A stretch of DNA of 64,000 nt from Chitinophagales bacterium (lineage in GTDB: Bacteria > Bacteroidota > Bacteroidia > Chitinophagales > CAIODY01): NCBI GenBank assembly GCA_947452995.1, contig CANGEV010000004.1, positions 62,001 to 126,000 on the forward strand. Reading direction: 5' to 3'. The first letter of the stretch is position 1; each line of letters opens with the position of its first letter. Under the pieces are notes generated by a model that did no database searches, was not told the DNA's origin, and was given only the letters and a program-made list of their open reading frames with translations. The position numbers and the translations under genes were made by a program. Shown here piece after piece: positions 9,726 to 18,349 of this stretch.

Positions 9726-10640
9726 CTAATTCTTAGTTTGTGTTAATTGCTGAAAAACGGCTTCGAGCGACTGTTTTTCTTCTTGCAAGCCTTTCAGCCC
9801 CCAATTCATTTGTACGACTTTTTGCAAGACGACATTTCGAATATCCTTATCGGCACTGATACGCCATTGCAAAGCATTTTGCTTTTCAACTTTCTTGATT
9901 CCAGAAATTTCTTTCCATGCATCACTCGAAATCTCAGACTCTAACTCAATCAAATAAACATAACCCTCACCCTCACCTGCACGTTTTTTCAAATCTTCAA
10001 TTGGTGTGTCTAAAACAATCTTCCCTTGATGAATAATAATTACACGACTGCAAATAGCCTGTACTTCCTGCATAATATGAGAGGACAGTAGAACCGTTTT
10101 ATCCTTCCCAATCTGCTTGATAACATTGCGAATTTCTACTATTTGATTAGGATCTAAGCCCGTAGTAGGCTCATCCAATATCAAAACTTTAGGGTCGTGA
10201 ATCATTGCAGCAGCCAAACCGACACGCTGACGATACCCCTTGGATAATTGTCGTATTAATTTCCCTTGTTCTTTTTCCAATCCCGTTAAGGAAATCATCT
10301 CCTGTACACGCTTTGCAACATCCTTCACTTGATAAACACCGGCCACAAAAGCCAAATACTCCTTAACGTACATATCGACATATAAGGGATTATGTTCTGG
10401 CAAATACCCGATGTTCTTTTTTACCTCTTCGGAATTTTTCTGAACATCAAAATTGCAAACAGTTGCAAGCCCACTTGTTGGCGGGATAAAGCCTGTGAGC
10501 ATTTTCATCGTGGTACTTTTGCCGGCGCCATTCGGACCAAGAAAACCAACGATTTCACCAGGCTGAATAGAAAAATCAATAGCATCAACCGCCTTCTGTG
10601 CTTGATACTCTTTACTTAGTTGCTTAACAATTATTGACAT
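9726..10640 (-). CDS. gldA: ABC transporter ATP-binding protein, GldA-like
   Basis: ABC ATPase of 304 residues. Walker A is GPNGAGKS (35-42), signature LSKGYRQR (132-139), Walker B VLILDEP (152-158), and switch His188 in SSHIMQEV. The stretches NIGYLPEHNPLYVDMYVKEY and LDEPTTGLDPNQIVEIR closely resemble GldA of gliding Flavobacterium, which works with the permease GldF and GldG. No gldF or gldG is beside it; instead it lies 14 nt after the amidase stop and 6 nt before pepP. The GldA call is by recalled similarity; a general ABC-2 export ATPase is the alternative. Gliding itself cannot be inferred from this gene alone. Confidence 0.8.
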   Translation of the reverse strand: MSIIVKQLSKEYQAQKAVDAIDFSIQPGEIVGFLGPNGAGKSTTMKMLTGFIPPTSGLATVCNFDVQKNSEEVKKNIGYLPEHNPLYVDMYVKEYLAFVAGVYQVKDVAKRVQEMISLTGLEKEQGKLIRQLSKGYRQRVGLAAAMIHDPKVLILDEPTTGLDPNQIVEIRNVIKQIGKDKTVLLSSHIMQEVQAICSRVIIIHQGKIVLDTPIEDLKKRAGEGEGYVYLIELESEISSDAWKEISGIKKVEKQNALQWRISADKDIRNVVLQKVVQMNWGLKGLQEEKQSLEAVFQQLTQTKN

Positions 10641-10654
10641 GGGTAAATTTCAGC

Positions 10655-11872
10655 TTAATAATCTCCAACGTTTCCTGTTGCTTGGCGTTTTCCTTCCTTA
10701 TAAAGAACCATAAATGCGTCATTAAAGCCTGCTTTCCTAAATTCATTTTGCACCTTTAAAGCAGTCATTGAATCCGGCATTTTCTCGGACATATAATGAT
10801 AACGACCTTGTCCATCTTGTTCGATCGTAAATTTACCTACATTTTTGAGACGCGCATCATCCAGATTCAACGGAGTGGATGAAACATAAAACTGAACAGA
10901 ATAAAAATCAGGGGCCTTTGCAACAGGCATTTCAAGCGGCTTTTCAGGACTTGGCGTATTCGTATTTGCCGGCTCATTATTAATATTAACGTTCATAACA
11001 GGCTTTATCTCAGAAACATTCACCGGGATTACAACTTTAGGGCGAACCAATTTCGCAACACCCTTCACCTTTTCCATTTCAACTTTATATTCTGCAAACC
11101 CATTATAAATGCACGCTGATAAAATAGTCAACCCGGAATCAGAAGTCATAAATTTCTCCTCGGTTGGATTCGTTAAAAAACCAGTCTCTACTAGAATTGA
11201 AGGCATCGAAGTATGTACCAAAACCGCAAAGCCCGCTTGGTTTACACCGCGATTAAAACGACCATACCCTTCAAATTGATCTTGAATTTTAGAAGCGATA
11301 TTTACACTCTGATCTAGATTTGCGTTTTGCAACATACTGAACATAATGTAGGAAGCGGGGTCATTCGGATCAAATCCTTCGTAATGCGACTGATAGTCGT
11401 TTTCCATCAAGATTACCGCATTCTCACGCTTCGCAACCTGAAAATTATCATCTGTACGATGCAAGCCCATGGTATACGTTTCTGTACCGTAAGCAGAGTG
11501 ATTCGTGCTTGCGTTACAATGGATACAGATAAACAAGTCTGCATTCGCCTTATTCGCCATTACAGCACGCTCATACAAATCAACAAATTGATCCGTCGTT
11601 CTTGCAAACACCACTTTCACATCTGGATAATTCATGTTAATATACTTACCCACCAACATAGAAATCTTCAAAGCAACATCTGCTTCTTTTGAATATACGC
11701 CATGACAACCGGGATCGGTACCCCCATGGCCGGGATCAATAAAAACTGTCTTAATTTTATACTTACTTTGCGTTGCGGCAGGCTGTGCCATGACAGCACA
11801 AAATGCCGTTAAAAAGAACAAAGAGAGTCCTATTTTGAAACAATTAACAATAGATGATGCACTGCTTTTCAT
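10655..11872 (-). CDS. N-acetylmuramoyl-L-alanine amidase (Amidase_3) with SPOR-like C-terminus
   Basis: Zinc amidase that cleaves the MurNAc-L-Ala bond of peptidoglycan in the periplasm. 405 residues with an N-terminal signal segment ending near AQ (residue 30). The catalytic domain covers about 40-260: His49 (FIDPGHGG), Glu63 (SKEADVAL), His118 (FICIHCNAS) and Glu229 (LVETGFLTN). A Pro/Asn-rich linker (about 285-325) leads to a C-terminal domain (FYSVQFYVSS to FNDAFMVLYKEGKR) that resembles a SPOR domain, which binds denuded glycan at division sites. It leads the operon with gldA and pepP. Confidence 0.92.
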   Translation of the reverse strand: MKSSASSIVNCFKIGLSLFFLTAFCAVMAQPAATQSKYKIKTVFIDPGHGGTDPGCHGVYSKEADVALKISMLVGKYINMNYPDVKVVFARTTDQFVDLYERAVMANKANADLFICIHCNASTNHSAYGTETYTMGLHRTDDNFQVAKRENAVILMENDYQSHYEGFDPNDPASYIMFSMLQNANLDQSVNIASKIQDQFEGYGRFNRGVNQAGFAVLVHTSMPSILVETGFLTNPTEEKFMTSDSGLTILSACIYNGFAEYKVEMEKVKGVAKLVRPKVVIPVNVSEIKPVMNVNINNEPANTNTPSPEKPLEMPVAKAPDFYSVQFYVSSTPLNLDDARLKNVGKFTIEQDGQGRYHYMSEKMPDSMTALKVQNEFRKAGFNDAFMVLYKEGKRQATGNVGDY

Positions 11873-11949
11873 AATACACTGCTACTAAACGCTTATTTTT
11901 ACACAAATTTCTAAAAAACTATTCTATAAATATACGTAAAGCTCCGCGA

Positions 11950-14448
11950 TTGTTACAACGATTTATTTCCATATTAACAATAATAATTTCTCTGAGCATT
12001 CGCTTAAGCTTTGCCCAGCAGGATAGCGCATTCGTTTTACAAGATAGTATTCACACAAATCCATCTATAACTTATTCCAAAGACGCTCCTGACACCAGTA
12101 TCATTTATAAAGCCGCAGACAGTATGCTGTTCGATGTAAGCAGCAATCAGATTTACTTATGGAACGAAGCGTCTATAGAATATAAAGAATTTCAGTTAAA
12201 CGCGTTTAAAATAGGCATCAATTGGCAAGAACATCTTCTAAGCGCCGACCAACAAATAGATTCTTCGGGTAACATAATTGGCCGTCCAAACTTCACACAA
12301 GACGGTCAAACCATGGAGGCGCGTAGAATGCTTTACAACTACGAAACAAAAAAAGGTAAAATCTACGAGTTACGATCAAAAGAGGATCAAGGTATCATTC
12401 ATAGTAGTGAAGTGAAACGGATTGACGATTCTTCTTATTTCAGCAAAAAAGCCATTTACACAACCTGCGACGCACCGCATCCCCACTTTGGATTTGAAGC
12501 CTCTAAAATGAAAGTGATCCCCAATAAATTAATTGTAGCTGGTCCAACTCATTTGGTTATTGCTAATATCCCCACCCCAGTTGTTCTTCCCTTTGCCATC
12601 TTCCCAATATCAAAAGGACAAAGTTCGGGTTTAATCTTACCCGCGCCTGGACAAGATTTGGTCAAAGGTTTTTTCTTAAAACACGGAGGATATTACTTCG
12701 CATTGGGTCATCACCACGACATGGCACTTACCGGAGATATTTACTCCTTAGGAAGCTATGGTGTTCAATTAAACAGCAATTACAATTACCTCTATAAATT
12801 CAAAGGGAATCTTGCATTGAGTTATAGCCAAACAAGGTTAGGCGATCCACAAGAAACAGGATTTAGGAAATTAAAAGACTTTAAAATTCTTTGGAATCAT
12901 GTGCAAGATAACCGCGCTAATCCGAATTACTTATTCAGTGCCTCTGTACAAATGGGAAGTAGTAGGTTCGATCGAAACAACAGTTATGATGTAAATGACT
13001 TCCTAACTAATACCTATCAATCGTCCGTTTCGTATCAACGCTTATTCCCGGGTAAACCGTTTAATATGAGTTTGAGTGCAACCCACTCACAGAACAATCG
13101 CACACGTGAGATGAACTTTGATTTACCGAATTTCAGTTTTTCCATGAACAGGCAATATCCATTTGCTAGAAAAAAACCTAGTGGAGCTAAACGTTGGTAT
13201 GAAAGCATAGGTATATCCTATAATACACGTATGTTGAATCATTTGAAAACATACGACACTTTATTACTTAATGGAATAGTTGGCCTTAACGATTTCGACA
13301 ATGGAATGATTCATCAAATTCCTATCTCTGGCTCGTTTAATATATTAAAATACATAAATATAAGTCCGAACTTCAACTATACGGAGCGTTGGTATAGTCG
13401 AACCAGCAATTGGCAATATGATTCATTGGATGCAATCGTGCGAAACAAAATAAATGGATATCAAACACAACGCGATTGGAATGCGAGTATTACTGCCAAC
13501 ACGCGTATTTATGGCGTGAAACAATTTAGAAAAGGAAAGCTAAAAGCCATACGTCATATTCTAACCCCTAGCGCCTCCTTCATTTATCATCCCGACTATG
13601 GAAAAGCGAAGTACGACTACTGGAGATATACCAACCCGAATTCAAATGGCTACCGAACTTTATATTCTATTTTTGATGGCAGTTTAATTGGCGGCGCTCC
13701 TGCACCAGGAAAATATGGCGCAATTGCGCTCAGTTTGAATAACGATTTTGATGTGAAGATCTATTCTAAAAAGGACTCTATTTCACACACGCAAAAATTA
13801 AACTTGCTACGAAGTTTCAATATCAGCACTGCCTATAATATTGCGGCAGATTCGTTTAAATGGTCGAACATAAACATATCAGGCAATACGACGCTATTTC
13901 AAAAAGTAAACATCGTTCTTAATATGGGCTTCGACCCCTATCATTATGAAAACAGGCGGCGTGTAGATCAATTAGCGGTATTAACGGATGGAAAGTTAGG
14001 AAAATTAAATAACGTCAATTTAGCTATTGGATCTTCGTATTCAAATAACGTAAAAGGCGGGCCTGTAGCAGGTGCAAATGCCGCAAACAACGACTTAATT
14101 TGGGACGGAATTAGCGTTCCATTTGATGTTTCTGCCTATTATATTTTAACGATTCAACCAACAGTCATTAACTACCGCGATACCACTTTGTTCACGCAAA
14201 GCATAAGTGGAAGTTTTCATATTTCGCCAACCAGTAATTGGCGTATTGGTCTTGAGCCAGGATATAATTTCAGAACCCATTCCATGGGATATACCAACAT
14301 TAACATCATTCGAGATATTCACTGTTGGGTATTACGCATTAATGTGTCGCCTGGTCATTTTTACAGCATAGATTTAAATGTAAAAGCTTCCATGTTGAAT
14401 GACATGAAACTTTCCAAACGCAAACAATTAAATCCATATTTCTATTAA
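11950..14448 (+). CDS. lptD: LPS-assembly protein LptD (putative)
   Basis: Outer-membrane translocon that inserts lipopolysaccharide into the outer leaflet. 832 residues: a signal peptide (MLQRFISILTIIISLSIRLSFAQ), an OstA-like jelly-roll region (about 60-230, with YKAADSMLFDVSSNQIYLWNEASIEYK), and a C-terminal beta-barrel with alternating aromatic strands. The pattern TTCDAPHPHFGF and VLPFAIFPISKGQSSGLILP is typical of Bacteroidota LptD. The start is TTG at 11950; no ATG fits the signal peptide better. It overlaps the following PAP2 gene by one base (TAATG), so the two are translationally coupled, joining lipid-carrier recycling to envelope assembly. Confidence 0.87.
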   Translation: MLQRFISILTIIISLSIRLSFAQQDSAFVLQDSIHTNPSITYSKDAPDTSIIYKAADSMLFDVSSNQIYLWNEASIEYKEFQLNAFKIGINWQEHLLSADQQIDSSGNIIGRPNFTQDGQTMEARRMLYNYETKKGKIYELRSKEDQGIIHSSEVKRIDDSSYFSKKAIYTTCDAPHPHFGFEASKMKVIPNKLIVAGPTHLVIANIPTPVVLPFAIFPISKGQSSGLILPAPGQDLVKGFFLKHGGYYFALGHHHDMALTGDIYSLGSYGVQLNSNYNYLYKFKGNLALSYSQTRLGDPQETGFRKLKDFKILWNHVQDNRANPNYLFSASVQMGSSRFDRNNSYDVNDFLTNTYQSSVSYQRLFPGKPFNMSLSATHSQNNRTREMNFDLPNFSFSMNRQYPFARKKPSGAKRWYESIGISYNTRMLNHLKTYDTLLLNGIVGLNDFDNGMIHQIPISGSFNILKYINISPNFNYTERWYSRTSNWQYDSLDAIVRNKINGYQTQRDWNASITANTRIYGVKQFRKGKLKAIRHILTPSASFIYHPDYGKAKYDYWRYTNPNSNGYRTLYSIFDGSLIGGAPAPGKYGAIALSLNNDFDVKIYSKKDSISHTQKLNLLRSFNISTAYNIAADSFKWSNINISGNTTLFQKVNIVLNMGFDPYHYENRRRVDQLAVLTDGKLGKLNNVNLAIGSSYSNNVKGGPVAGANAANNDLIWDGISVPFDVSAYYILTIQPTVINYRDTTLFTQSISGSFHISPTSNWRIGLEPGYNFRTHSMGYTNINIIRDIHCWVLRINVSPGHFYSIDLNVKASMLNDMKLSKRKQLNPYFY

Positions 14449-15023
14449 TGATTCAAATTATTAAAGATATAGATTATGACTGTTTCGCTTGGTTGCAGCA
14501 ACACCTTCGCGGAATTGGAATAGATCAAGCATTTATTTTCTTGCGCGACCCCATCCATCTGAAATGGGCTTATGGAGGACTTGCTGCAGCACTATTGCTT
14601 CGTTTCAAACAGAAGGCAATTCCTACGATGGCCTTACTTGGCGGAGCAATGGGTTTGGCGGATATTACAAGTAGTAGATTATTCAAACCCTTGGTACATC
14701 GTTTAAGACCTTGTCAAGATTCCTACTGGACAGATAAAAATTGGCACGCCTTGGTTGATTGCGGAACAGGTTTTAGCTTCACTTCTAGTCATGCAGCTAC
14801 CAATATGGCTGCTTCAGTTTTTCTAGCTATCCTTCTTCAACCGCTTATAGGTAATAAGTCACTCCTATTCTTATTTTGGGGACTTTTCATCGGATTCTCA
14901 CAGATTATGGTAGGCCTTCACTACCCTACCGATGTGTTAGGAGGCTTTATTATTGGTGCTTTCTGGGCGATAGCTTTCTTTTTTGCGTATCGCAGATTAC
15001 CCCAAAAATATCAACTCTATTAA
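14448..15023 (+). CDS. PAP2-family membrane phosphatase (probable undecaprenyl-diphosphatase or lipid phosphatase)
   Basis: Integral membrane phosphatase of 191 residues with about five to six hydrophobic spans. The three PAP2 motifs are present: K80..R87P (KPLVHRLRP), TSSHA (His115) and a third motif FSQIMVGLHYPTDV (His158, Asp162). The canonical third motif begins SR; here it is SQ (Gln152, codon CAG), a change at a phosphate-contacting Arg. Related Bacteroidota proteins may share this. The likely substrate is undecaprenyl diphosphate or a phosphatidyl-lipid; the sequence does not decide. It is coupled to lptD and ended by the palindromic terminator at 15026. Confidence 0.87.
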   Translation: MIQIIKDIDYDCFAWLQQHLRGIGIDQAFIFLRDPIHLKWAYGGLAAALLLRFKQKAIPTMALLGGAMGLADITSSRLFKPLVHRLRPCQDSYWTDKNWHALVDCGTGFSFTSSHAATNMAASVFLAILLQPLIGNKSLLFLFWGLFIGFSQIMVGLHYPTDVLGGFIIGAFWAIAFFFAYRRLPQKYQLY

Positions 15024-15025
15024 AC

Positions 15026-15057
15026 AAAAAATCCCCTCAAATTTGAGGGGATTTTTT
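15026..15057. terminator. Perfect palindromic bidirectional terminator between PAP2 and ompA genes
   Basis: A 32-bp perfect inverted repeat: six A, a GC-containing arm TCCCCTCAAA and its complement, six T. It lies 2 nt after the PAP2 stop and 17 nt from the stop of the convergent OmpA gene, so it can end both transcripts. Confidence 0.9.
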
Positions 15058-15074
15058 ATGGGGAATTATCCGTA

Positions 15075-17537
15075 TTACTTAATTATTTCAAATTCAACGC
15101 GGCGGTTTTTCTTACGTCCTTCTTCCGTGCTGTTATCCGCTACAGGACTTTCAGGACCATAGCCAATTGCGGTGATACGATCTTCGGCAACACCCTTAGT
15201 AACTAAATAAGCTTTTACTGCTTTCGCACGATCGTCACTCAATTTCTTATTATGCTCGGCATTACCTTTATTATCGGTATAGCCTGCAAGTAATAAGCGA
15301 TACTTTGTTTTCTTCATCATCAAATTAGCCAAGGTATCTAATGACGCATAGGAAGAAGTATCAATAATTGATTTATCCGTTGCGAATAACAAATTCTCGA
15401 ATGCCGCTGAAAGTACTGCTTGTTCAGCTTCAGGAATTTTCTTTTCAGGACAACCTGCGTTAGTAGCAACACCTTTTTGATTTGGACATTTATCTTCATT
15501 ATCAGCAATGCCATCTTTGTCTTTATCTGGACAACCTTTCAAAGCCTTTTCACCAGCCTTGTCTGGACAACGATCTTCGCTATCTTGCACTCCATCCTTA
15601 TCCTTATCCGGACAACCTTCAAATTCTTTCAATCCAGATTGATCAGGACATTTATCTGTATCATCGAAAAGCCCATCATGATCAGAGTCGGGGCAACCAT
15701 TCGCTTTTTTGTCACCTTTCTTCTCCGGACACTTGTCATCTTTATCAGGAACATTATCACCATCCTTATCCGGACAACCTTCTAATTTGATCAGACCAGC
15801 AGTTTCAGGGCATTTATCCAATGAATCAACCACATGGTCACCATCGGTATCAGGGCATCCACTGAAATAATAAACACCATAAACATCTGGGCATTTGTCG
15901 ACATTATCTGGAATGCTATCATTGTCGCGATCAGGGCAACCTTCAAACAAGCAATCTCCTTTTTCTGATTTACACTTATCGTGACGATCACTCACTTTGT
16001 CGCCATCTTTATCTTTAGGAATATGTTTAGCGATATCAATACATGCTCCGAAATAAATATCTAAGCCGTGAATTTGACCAAGTGATGCAAAGGCGCCAAG
16101 ATTATTCGTTCCAATATAACATGGGCCTAGACGTGCAGCTAATCCAACTGTAGCCGTTTTATAAAGCGGATTAACAACAACAGGAAGAGCTAATTCCACC
16201 CAACGTGTTTCATAACGAGGCGTCAAAGCAAGGTAGCTAGGCGTTTTATAACCATCTACTAATTTGTTGCGTAAAGATTGCTGATAGAAAACGTTCAGAT
16301 ATACATGCTTTTGAATTTGGTAATCGAACAACAAATTCAATGTCATTGGTAAACGCATTTTATAAACCACACTCGTTGGAGAAACACCTCCCATTGCCGC
16401 ATTAATTTGTTCAGCAATCTGTGTGGAACTTCCTGCTTTAAAACGATCCAATTGTCCCCAATGTAAGGTGTCATGAACCCCATTTTGCGCCTTACCTACC
16501 TTCATATCAAACGACTTAACTTCAGGATTATCATACGTGATATGTCCGATATCATTAACAGAAGCTGCAACCTTAAACTTGTATTTATTAACTTCAGGAT
16601 TACGTCTTTTATCACAATCCATCGTATAATAGTAACGACGGTTTGGACGATATTCATAAACAAAACCAAGATCGGCACCGAAGCCCGTTCCTAATGCGTC
16701 ACTACCGAAGAACCACTTTTTTAAGGTTTTAGTTGCATTTGAATTGCTTGTCAGCGCCGCTTTCGGATCTGTTCCAAATATCTTACTCGTATTCTTGAAA
16801 GAGTCAATACCAAAATATTTTTCTGAAGAATAGGTAATAGTTCCATCAACGTTATACGCATCAATAGAATCTTTAGCCGCTAAACGAAAATCCATCAAAC
16901 GATTATCCCAATTGAAAACAAACAATCCGCGCTCACGTTTTAGGGTGATACCAGCCTTTAAAAAATGCTGACGCTTGTCGTATACAACACGGGAATAAGA
17001 CAAGCCAATTTCAGAATATGCGTTGAAGTTTAATTTAAATTTATCGGTTGTAGGCACACCTTGATACCAATTCAATTGACCAGCCTGAAAGCCCGTCTGT
17101 AAAGTAGTTATAAGATTCTCAGGAACTCCATAACCAGTAAATGAAGTGCGTAAACGCGTTGTAAATGCAATAGTATTTTTCTCATTCCATGAGAACATCA
17201 AGGATGGACCACGACTTTCATTTTGAAAGTCGAAGTTATGATCTTGTCCATTTCTTCTTTCTAGAAAATAGTCAGAATATTTAGCATTAGGCGTTTGAAA
17301 GAAATACTTCAACGGCTCATTAGAGGCATAGGCAGTATAGTCATTTCTAAAAATCAAGCCGTTGCCAAAAGCATTAAAATACAACCACTGACGAGAATCC
17401 GCTCCAGTTGCAGGATTCAATAGTATACCGTTGGTGCCTGAATAGTTACTTATGCTGTACGGGGTAAATACTTGCGCAATGGATTGCACTGTTCCGAGAA
17501 TCAGTAACAAGGCAAGAATGTGTATTTTTTGCTTCAT
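15075..17537 (-). CDS. OmpA-family outer-membrane protein with thrombospondin type 3 repeats
   Basis: 820 residues from ATG 17537 (MKQKIHILALLLILGTVQSIAQ signal peptide); the frame extends 9 codons upstream but that region holds the promoter. The N-terminal 480 residues look like the DUF5723-type beta-barrel of Bacteroidota (NYSGTNGILLNPATGADSRQW). Residues about 515-705 are seven tandem 27-residue calcium-binding TSP3 repeats of the form DxDxDxxxDxxDxCPxxxG...GCP. The C-terminal 110 residues are an OmpA peptidoglycan-binding domain (LLAGYTDNKGNAEHNKKLSDDRAKAV, RRVEFEIIK). It is expected to tether the outer membrane to the cell wall. Monocistronic between two convergent or co-directional neighbours. 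Confidence 0.9.
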   Translation of the reverse strand: MKQKIHILALLLILGTVQSIAQVFTPYSISNYSGTNGILLNPATGADSRQWLYFNAFGNGLIFRNDYTAYASNEPLKYFFQTPNAKYSDYFLERRNGQDHNFDFQNESRGPSLMFSWNEKNTIAFTTRLRTSFTGYGVPENLITTLQTGFQAGQLNWYQGVPTTDKFKLNFNAYSEIGLSYSRVVYDKRQHFLKAGITLKRERGLFVFNWDNRLMDFRLAAKDSIDAYNVDGTITYSSEKYFGIDSFKNTSKIFGTDPKAALTSNSNATKTLKKWFFGSDALGTGFGADLGFVYEYRPNRRYYYTMDCDKRRNPEVNKYKFKVAASVNDIGHITYDNPEVKSFDMKVGKAQNGVHDTLHWGQLDRFKAGSSTQIAEQINAAMGGVSPTSVVYKMRLPMTLNLLFDYQIQKHVYLNVFYQQSLRNKLVDGYKTPSYLALTPRYETRWVELALPVVVNPLYKTATVGLAARLGPCYIGTNNLGAFASLGQIHGLDIYFGACIDIAKHIPKDKDGDKVSDRHDKCKSEKGDCLFEGCPDRDNDSIPDNVDKCPDVYGVYYFSGCPDTDGDHVVDSLDKCPETAGLIKLEGCPDKDGDNVPDKDDKCPEKKGDKKANGCPDSDHDGLFDDTDKCPDQSGLKEFEGCPDKDKDGVQDSEDRCPDKAGEKALKGCPDKDKDGIADNEDKCPNQKGVATNAGCPEKKIPEAEQAVLSAAFENLLFATDKSIIDTSSYASLDTLANLMMKKTKYRLLLAGYTDNKGNAEHNKKLSDDRAKAVKAYLVTKGVAEDRITAIGYGPESPVADNSTEEGRKKNRRVEFEIIK
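15520..16015 (-). repeat. Seven tandem 81-bp units encoding 27-residue TSP3 calcium-binding repeats
   Basis: The units start DKDGDKVSD, DRDNDSIPD, DTDGDHVVD, DKDGDNVPD, DSDHDGLFD, DKDKDGVQD and DKDKDGIAD. Each ends in GCP except where the last runs into AGCPEKK. The units are diverged in DNA, so this is an old protein repeat, not a recent microsatellite. Coordinates are approximate. Confidence 0.8.
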
Positions 17538-17553
17538 AAACTTAAAATATGGC

Positions 17554-17561
17554 CGAAAATA
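17554..17561 (-). promoter_or_regulatory. Probable -7 element for the OmpA/TSP3 gene (TATTTTCG)
   Basis: A TAnnTTTG-like octamer 16 nt before the ATG at 17537. It supports 17537 rather than the upstream in-frame Met as the start. Confidence 0.5.
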
Positions 17562-17615
17562 CAAAAAAAAGCACGGAAAAGAGCTCGATCTACCTAGAAA
17601 AAACAGATTTACGCC

Positions 17616-18347
17616 TTAGCGAAGATAATAATCCTGAATTAAACCCTGCCATCTCTCCGTTCTCTGCCCTCCGACTTCATGAAGTGCAAGCTGATGAGTT
17701 TGCGCATCACGATTTTCTTCACCTTTAGAAAAGCAACAAATCACCCGGTTAAAAGGCTTTTGTAAATTATCAGCTGATTCCAAGAGATCTATCAGCTTGA
17801 AATCCTTTTGAAACAATTTCAAACACTCCTCCTTACGCGAATGCGGCAATAACAAAGCAAGCATACCTTGGTCTGTAAGATGTTTTTCAGCAATCTGGTT
17901 TAAATGCGTTAAACTTAGATAATCGTCATGCCGTGCCATAGCACGTTGTTCCCCTTCTGATAAAAGATGCTGATTGAAAAATGGTGGATTACAAATAATT
18001 AAATCAAAAATAGAATCTTCCGTTTCGTTCCAATGCAATACATCCTGACGAATAACCGTAATTCGTTCATTCCATGGCGAATTGAATACATTCTCCTTGG
18101 CTTGAATCGCAGCCTGTTCATCTAATTCTAAAGCAGTTATTTGTGCCTGCGGATGTTTTTGTGCTAACATCAAGCTTAATAAGCCTGTTCCTGTGCCAAT
18201 GTCTAAAATTGTACGAGGCAAGACACTACGACTTCGGCCTAATTCAGCAATATAAGCACCGAACAAACATGCGTCTGTACTGACTTTCATGGCACATCGG
18301 TCTTGCTGAATCGTAAATTGCTTGAAAGAAAAATATTGGTTGGCCAT
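17616..18347 (-). CDS. trmN6: tRNA1(Val) (adenine(37)-N6)-methyltransferase, TrmN6/YfiC-like
   Basis: SAM-dependent N6-adenine methyltransferase, 243 residues. The SAM motif I is LDIGTGTGLLSLML (about 48-61), motif II ALELDEQA, and the catalytic motif NPPFF (about 119-123). The N-terminus FSFKQFTIQQDRCAMKVSTDACLFGAY is the hallmark of the YfiC family. It follows ctaA after a 2-nt gap, so it is probably co-transcribed with it. The assigned substrate position rests on the E. coli family member. Confidence 0.88.
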   Translation of the reverse strand: MANQYFSFKQFTIQQDRCAMKVSTDACLFGAYIAELGRSRSVLPRTILDIGTGTGLLSLMLAQKHPQAQITALELDEQAAIQAKENVFNSPWNERITVIRQDVLHWNETEDSIFDLIICNPPFFNQHLLSEGEQRAMARHDDYLSLTHLNQIAEKHLTDQGMLALLLPHSRKEECLKLFQKDFKLIDLLESADNLQKPFNRVICCFSKGEENRDAQTHQLALHEVGGQRTERWQGLIQDYYLR

Positions 18348-18349
18348 GA

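Noticed and set aside
15420-15790. Two long + strand reading frames (about 100-120 codons) opposite the OmpA/TSP3 gene
   Set aside because: They are mirror frames of the 81-bp repeats: low-complexity Ile/Phe/Thr or His/Tyr/Asp-rich, without a start context or promoter.
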